Assembly (NCBI RefSeq): GCF_026210795.1
Contig: NC_089452.1
Coordinates: 2,046,001-2,110,000, forward strand
DNA length: 64,000 nt
Reading direction: 5' to 3'
Source of the DNA: Rhizophagus irregularis
Lineage: Eukaryota > Glomeromycota > Glomeromycetes > Glomerales > Glomeraceae
This document shows, in pieces, positions 60,914-64,000 of this stretch. The number at the start of each line of letters is the position of its first letter. Within the stretch, counting starts at the first letter, position 1. The translations under genes and the position numbers were made by a program. The notes under the pieces are model-generated. The model was not told the origin of the DNA. It was given only the letters and a program-made list of their open reading frames with translations, and did not search any database.

Positions 60914-61457
60914 TGACACGCCGCCCATAGGATAAATAACTATTTATCGTATGTTGCCACTGACGTGTTGAGTTCTTATATTATCTTCGCTTGGTTTAAA
61001 ATAAAAAAAATTAGTTACAAAACAAAATTTCTTACCAAAATTTCAAATTGCGATAATTTCCCCAAATTTAATATTATGAGCGAAATAAATTTAATTAATT
61101 TTTTTTTATATTAGAATCATTAATTATTAATCGTTGTTCATAGTGAAACCACTATGATAACTCTTTATTAATATTAATTTCATCCTGAGTCAAGACATAA
61201 AATCAAGACTGCGGAATTTCCTATCGAAATCCACTTGTATTTATACATTTTAAGAAAAATATTTCTAATATTTACTATCTTTTTCTAATAAAATTTGAAG
61301 ATCTATTATCATATGACTATCTCGTTACACTAAACTAAACTATAAATATAATTTTATTGGCTAATTATTTACCATCGGTTAATTATTTATCCTTATTCTA
61401 TTTTATTGTATATATGCATTTATAATATCATCTTTAAATTGATTTTTGGTTATTACA
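60914..61457 (-). repeat. 5' LTR of gypsy element
   Basis: Minus-strand ends TGTAATAACC...CGTGTCA. It is nearly identical to 45000-45502 apart from a 32-bp extra segment, an extra GAAGATCT and scattered substitutions. The TATA box lies at 61238-61245. Confidence 0.9.
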
Positions 61458-61976
61458 AGGTAAAATAATTTGTTGCGAAAATACTGACTAATTCAGAAAT
61501 TTTTTCTCACATAATTTTACTAAGCCACAAATTGGGTTAACTAAAATAATTATAGTGTATTTTTTTTTCACACTAAAAAAAGATTATGAAAGCAAAAGAT
61601 TTATACTTTGCTAATTAATTATGTCAATACAGCGTCAAAATTGATTACATATATCAATTCATCAAAATTACATCATTACGTCAAATTTGTCAATATAATT
61701 GACTATATAATTGTGACAAAAATTATAGAAAGGAGAAAAAAAATTTTTTAACAGATATAGGTAGGCGGGTATAATCAATAAATAAACTATATGTATAAAC
61801 ACTTAATAAACAATCCAATCAGACGTGTAGTATAGCACTGTACGTCAGTATATACTCCCAACACGAATAAAGGATTAAACAAACAAAAACAAATTTATAT
61901 TTCGTTAAATTCAAATAACAGTTTATTTAATATAATCATTAGAACCATTTTTATTAAGAAAACTCTTCTACTGAAC
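61458..61976. other. intergenic, right flank of the gypsy element
   Basis: AT-rich sequence between the 5' LTR and the foldback element. No coding region or recognised repeat was seen. Confidence 0.4.
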
Positions 61977-62651
61977 CCCTATAAAAAATAAGTGTCTGGA
62001 AATTGTCCAGAAATTGTCCGGAAAATTTGTCTAAATAATTGTCCAGAAAATGTCCAGAAAATGCCAGGTACCATGTCCGGAAATTGTTCCGAAAACACAC
62101 TCGTTTCTGGACACTCATTTTGTCCAGAATTTGTCGGAAATTGACCTGAAATATTTTTTCATAAAATTTGGCACAAAAAGATGATCAACAGGTGACCATC
62201 ATTATAATTGCTTTAACCTAAAGTTTTATATCATAGATATATAGTATTTTTGCCTGCTCAGCAAATTTAATTAGTATGACAAAGAAGGTTATGAATGTCA
62301 GTCTTGTACTTTTTGCAATTTTTTACAAAATTAATTTATCCTTTTTTGGAAGTAGCGTCCAGAATTTGTCCAGAATTTTTTCATGTCCAGAATTTGTCCA
62401 GTTCAAATTATCTGAATTTTTACTATGTCCAGAATTTGTCCAGGTTTATCTGTCCAGAATTTGTCCAAAATTTTATACTGGACAAATTCTGGATATATTC
62501 TGGACAAAGTCCGGATATGTCAAAATTTTAGGTATCAAATTTGTAGCAAAAAATAGACATTTTCCGGACAATTTCTGGACATGCCAGATTTATTCTGGAT
62601 AATTTCCGGACATTTTCGTAGACATTTTCCGGACATTTATTTTTTATAGGG
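61977..62651. mobile_element. 675-bp foldback element with TGTCCAGAA-rich interior
   Basis: CCCTATAAAAAATAAGTGTC at 61977-61996 matches the reverse complement of the right end (CCCTATAAAAAATAAATGTC) at 19 of 20 bases, and AAC flanks both ends (61974-61976, 62652-62654). Inside are many copies of TGTCCAGAATTTGTCCAG on the left half and their complement on the right half, making a large imperfect hairpin. Open frames here (62276-62602) are only repeat translation. It has no transposase; its superfamily is not assigned. Confidence 0.75.
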
Positions 62652-62890
62652 AACTTGAACTTCATTCAACTACCTTTCGTTCTGCTACAAATGCTCCACT
62701 ATTTATAATTATTTTACTCTAATTAATTAATGTTAAATATATCTAACATATTGCATATATTAAACATATTTAATATGTTGCATATGTTAAATATGTTAAA
62801 CATATCAAACATTTGTAACATTTGTAACATTCGTAACATTTGAAACATAGATTGACAATCCCGTGATTAAATTGAATTCTGGTCATGTGA

Positions 62891-63094
62891 TCGATCGTTC
62901 GCTACAATACAATTGTCACAAATCTTGGTGCATTTGTTCGTCAAGCTGTCAAAAATGTTCTTATTGCTCAAAATAAAAATGAAGACACTCAAGCTATTAT
63001 TAAGAAATGTAATGAATACACAATTGACTTAAAAATTCCAACAAAACTTGGAATAGTAAAATCATTACCGGTGCGTAAACTATTAATGTGTTAA
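62891..63094 (+). other. possible exon or coding fragment
   Basis: A 67-codon stretch without an ATG has a clearly coding-like composition: NLGAFVRQAVKNVLIAQNKN, then QAIIKKCNEYTIDLKIPTKL. It ends at TAA 63092-63094, with a possible splice donor GTGCGT at about 63070. Family not recognised. It could be an exon of a gene that extends beyond the window. Confidence 0.3.
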
Positions 63095-64000
63095 GGTATG
63101 AAAAATTTATACCAAGTTTGGAGATGGGAAAATTATTTGTATTAGTTGTATGAGCTGATCACCAGCAGATAAGTGAATGAATCATCATTATTTCACAATG
63201 ATGGACCTTAAAAGGAACCAACTTTTAAGGTTAAGTAATTCATTATCTTAATTGTGCATGGCTATTCAGTTCATAAAAATATTTAAATTTAATATACAGA
63301 CAAAAAAATTTTTCCAGACCCCATCTTAAGCTTTTTCTTTTTTTTTTTATCATTTTTTTTAATTTTACTTTTTTTGATTTTACTATTATTTACTATCATT
63401 ATTATACTATCTTTTCAGATAGACAGATGGTTTTTTTTGTCATCTCCCATAGTAATCCATATAGTGATAAATAGGATTAGTTATAGTAAAATATTATGAA
63501 GTTGCATCTATCAAATCATTGATATAGAAGATTATAGCGTTATTTTCATAAGAGCGTCAACATATTAAAAACACATTTCTGAAATAGTTGTTATTTTTTT
63601 TATTTTTTTCAATTATTGCATTATTTTATTTAAAGTTGTAAATTTAAACGCATATGCAAAGAATATTATTAATATGTTTTAAATATGTTTTAAACATCTT
63701 ATATTTTCATTGCATACATTAAAATACTTTGACTACATGTTGAGTATACAACTGCTATCTATTTGTTATGGTTTTCTCATTTTTCAAATTTGACATGTTT
63801 CAGTAAAGTTGATTACATCAAGCAATAAATTAATATATATATTCATTTTAGCATGTACATTTGCACTTGTACATCAAAATAGAATAAGGTTAGAGGACTT
63901 TGATTTATCAAGAAATAAAAAATAACTAATGCATTAAATTATAATCCAGCAGATATCCTTGGTGTAGAGTGTAGACGTGTAGTTTCTTATCAAAATATTT
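63095..64000. other. AT-rich stretch to window end
   Basis: No gene was recognised. The last 60 bases give a short open reading (NPADILGVECRRV) that could be an exon cut by the window edge. Confidence 0.3.

Larger units (their letters stand above)
45000..61457 (-). mobile_element. Ty3/gypsy LTR retrotransposon with two nested insertions
   Basis: Two related LTRs (45000-45502 and 60914-61457) enclose, on the minus strand, gag, protease, reverse transcriptase, RNase H and integrase in that order, which is the Ty3/gypsy arrangement. The total is 16.5 kb; without the retroposed insert at 49129-51698 and the TTAA transposon at 55779-60110, the element is about 9.6 kb. A purine tract lies next to the 3' LTR and a possible primer site next to the 5' LTR. 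The coding region has several in-frame TGA stops and frameshifts, so this copy is inactive. The LTRs differ by scattered substitutions and two small length changes. No convincing 5-bp target duplication was found. Confidence 0.92.

Noticed and set aside
44991-61462. AGGTG / AGGTA near the outer LTR ends as a gypsy target duplication
   Set aside because: The sequences are not at the exact LTR edges and differ in one base, so I do not claim a target duplication.
62276-62602. 108-aa ORF with repeated SRIC/CPEFVQ peptides
   Set aside because: It lies in the repetitive foldback element and simply translates TGTCCAGAATTTGTCCAG repeats.
1-64000. CRISPR arrays, operons, rRNA or tRNA genes
   Set aside because: The tandem repeats lack unique spacers, the genes are intron-containing eukaryotic genes, and I did not recognise any tRNA or rRNA sequence by eye; a tRNAscan run would be needed to exclude tRNAs.

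Overview
The window is AT-rich, intron-dense eukaryotic DNA full of transposon debris. Gene style (short GT-AG introns of 50-110 bp), the protein families present (small SAM-methyltransferases, F-box-like and PD-(D/E)XK-like paralogous families, a large gypsy element, CpG-poor sequence) and many recognisable family sequences point to an arbuscular mycorrhizal fungus of the Glomeromycotina, most likely Rhizophagus. That assignment rests on recognition, not on a search.

Layout. 0-7 kb: a three-exon methyltransferase gene (994-2220), then two decayed family genes: a PD-(D/E)XK-like gene (2747-3611) and an F-box/LRR-like gene (6452-7102). 9-18.5 kb: fragments of retroelement RT and Gag zinc knuckles surround a complete 4.26-kb DNA transposon (12964-17223, TTAA target duplication) with an apparently intact nine-exon transposase of about 1102 aa. 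19.2-22 kb: a four-copy tandem array of about 760 bp. 25.8-29.4 kb: two more methyltransferase paralogues, tail to tail around a 40-bp minisatellite. 29.4-44 kb: mostly non-coding, with hAT-type MITEs (8-bp target duplications), an isolated exon resembling the Polycomb WD40 protein EED, and a broken multi-membrane-span gene.

45.0-61.5 kb is one nested structure. A Ty3/gypsy retrotransposon on the minus strand (LTRs 45000-45502 and 60914-61457; about 9.6 kb without insertions) carries two later insertions. One is a poly(A)-tailed, intronless LINE-ORF1-like insert with 16-bp target duplication (49129-51682), lying inside the gag-protease region. The other is a second copy of the TTAA transposon (55783-60110), lying in the gypsy leader, with 44/50-matching terminal repeats but four in-frame stops. 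The window ends with a 675-bp foldback element (61977-62651) and a possible exon.

The most interesting system is the TTAA transposon family. Both copies share exon structure and encode two N-terminal FYRN/FYRC-like modules (as in MLL/KMT2 chromatin proteins), a cysteine/histidine zinc-binding cluster, a D-D-E catalytic core (D679, D760, E792 in the intact copy), a SAP-like DNA-binding segment and a conserved C-terminal domain. A second theme is that eight of nine in-frame stops found in the decayed genes are TGA, which fits CpG-deamination decay of CGA codons.
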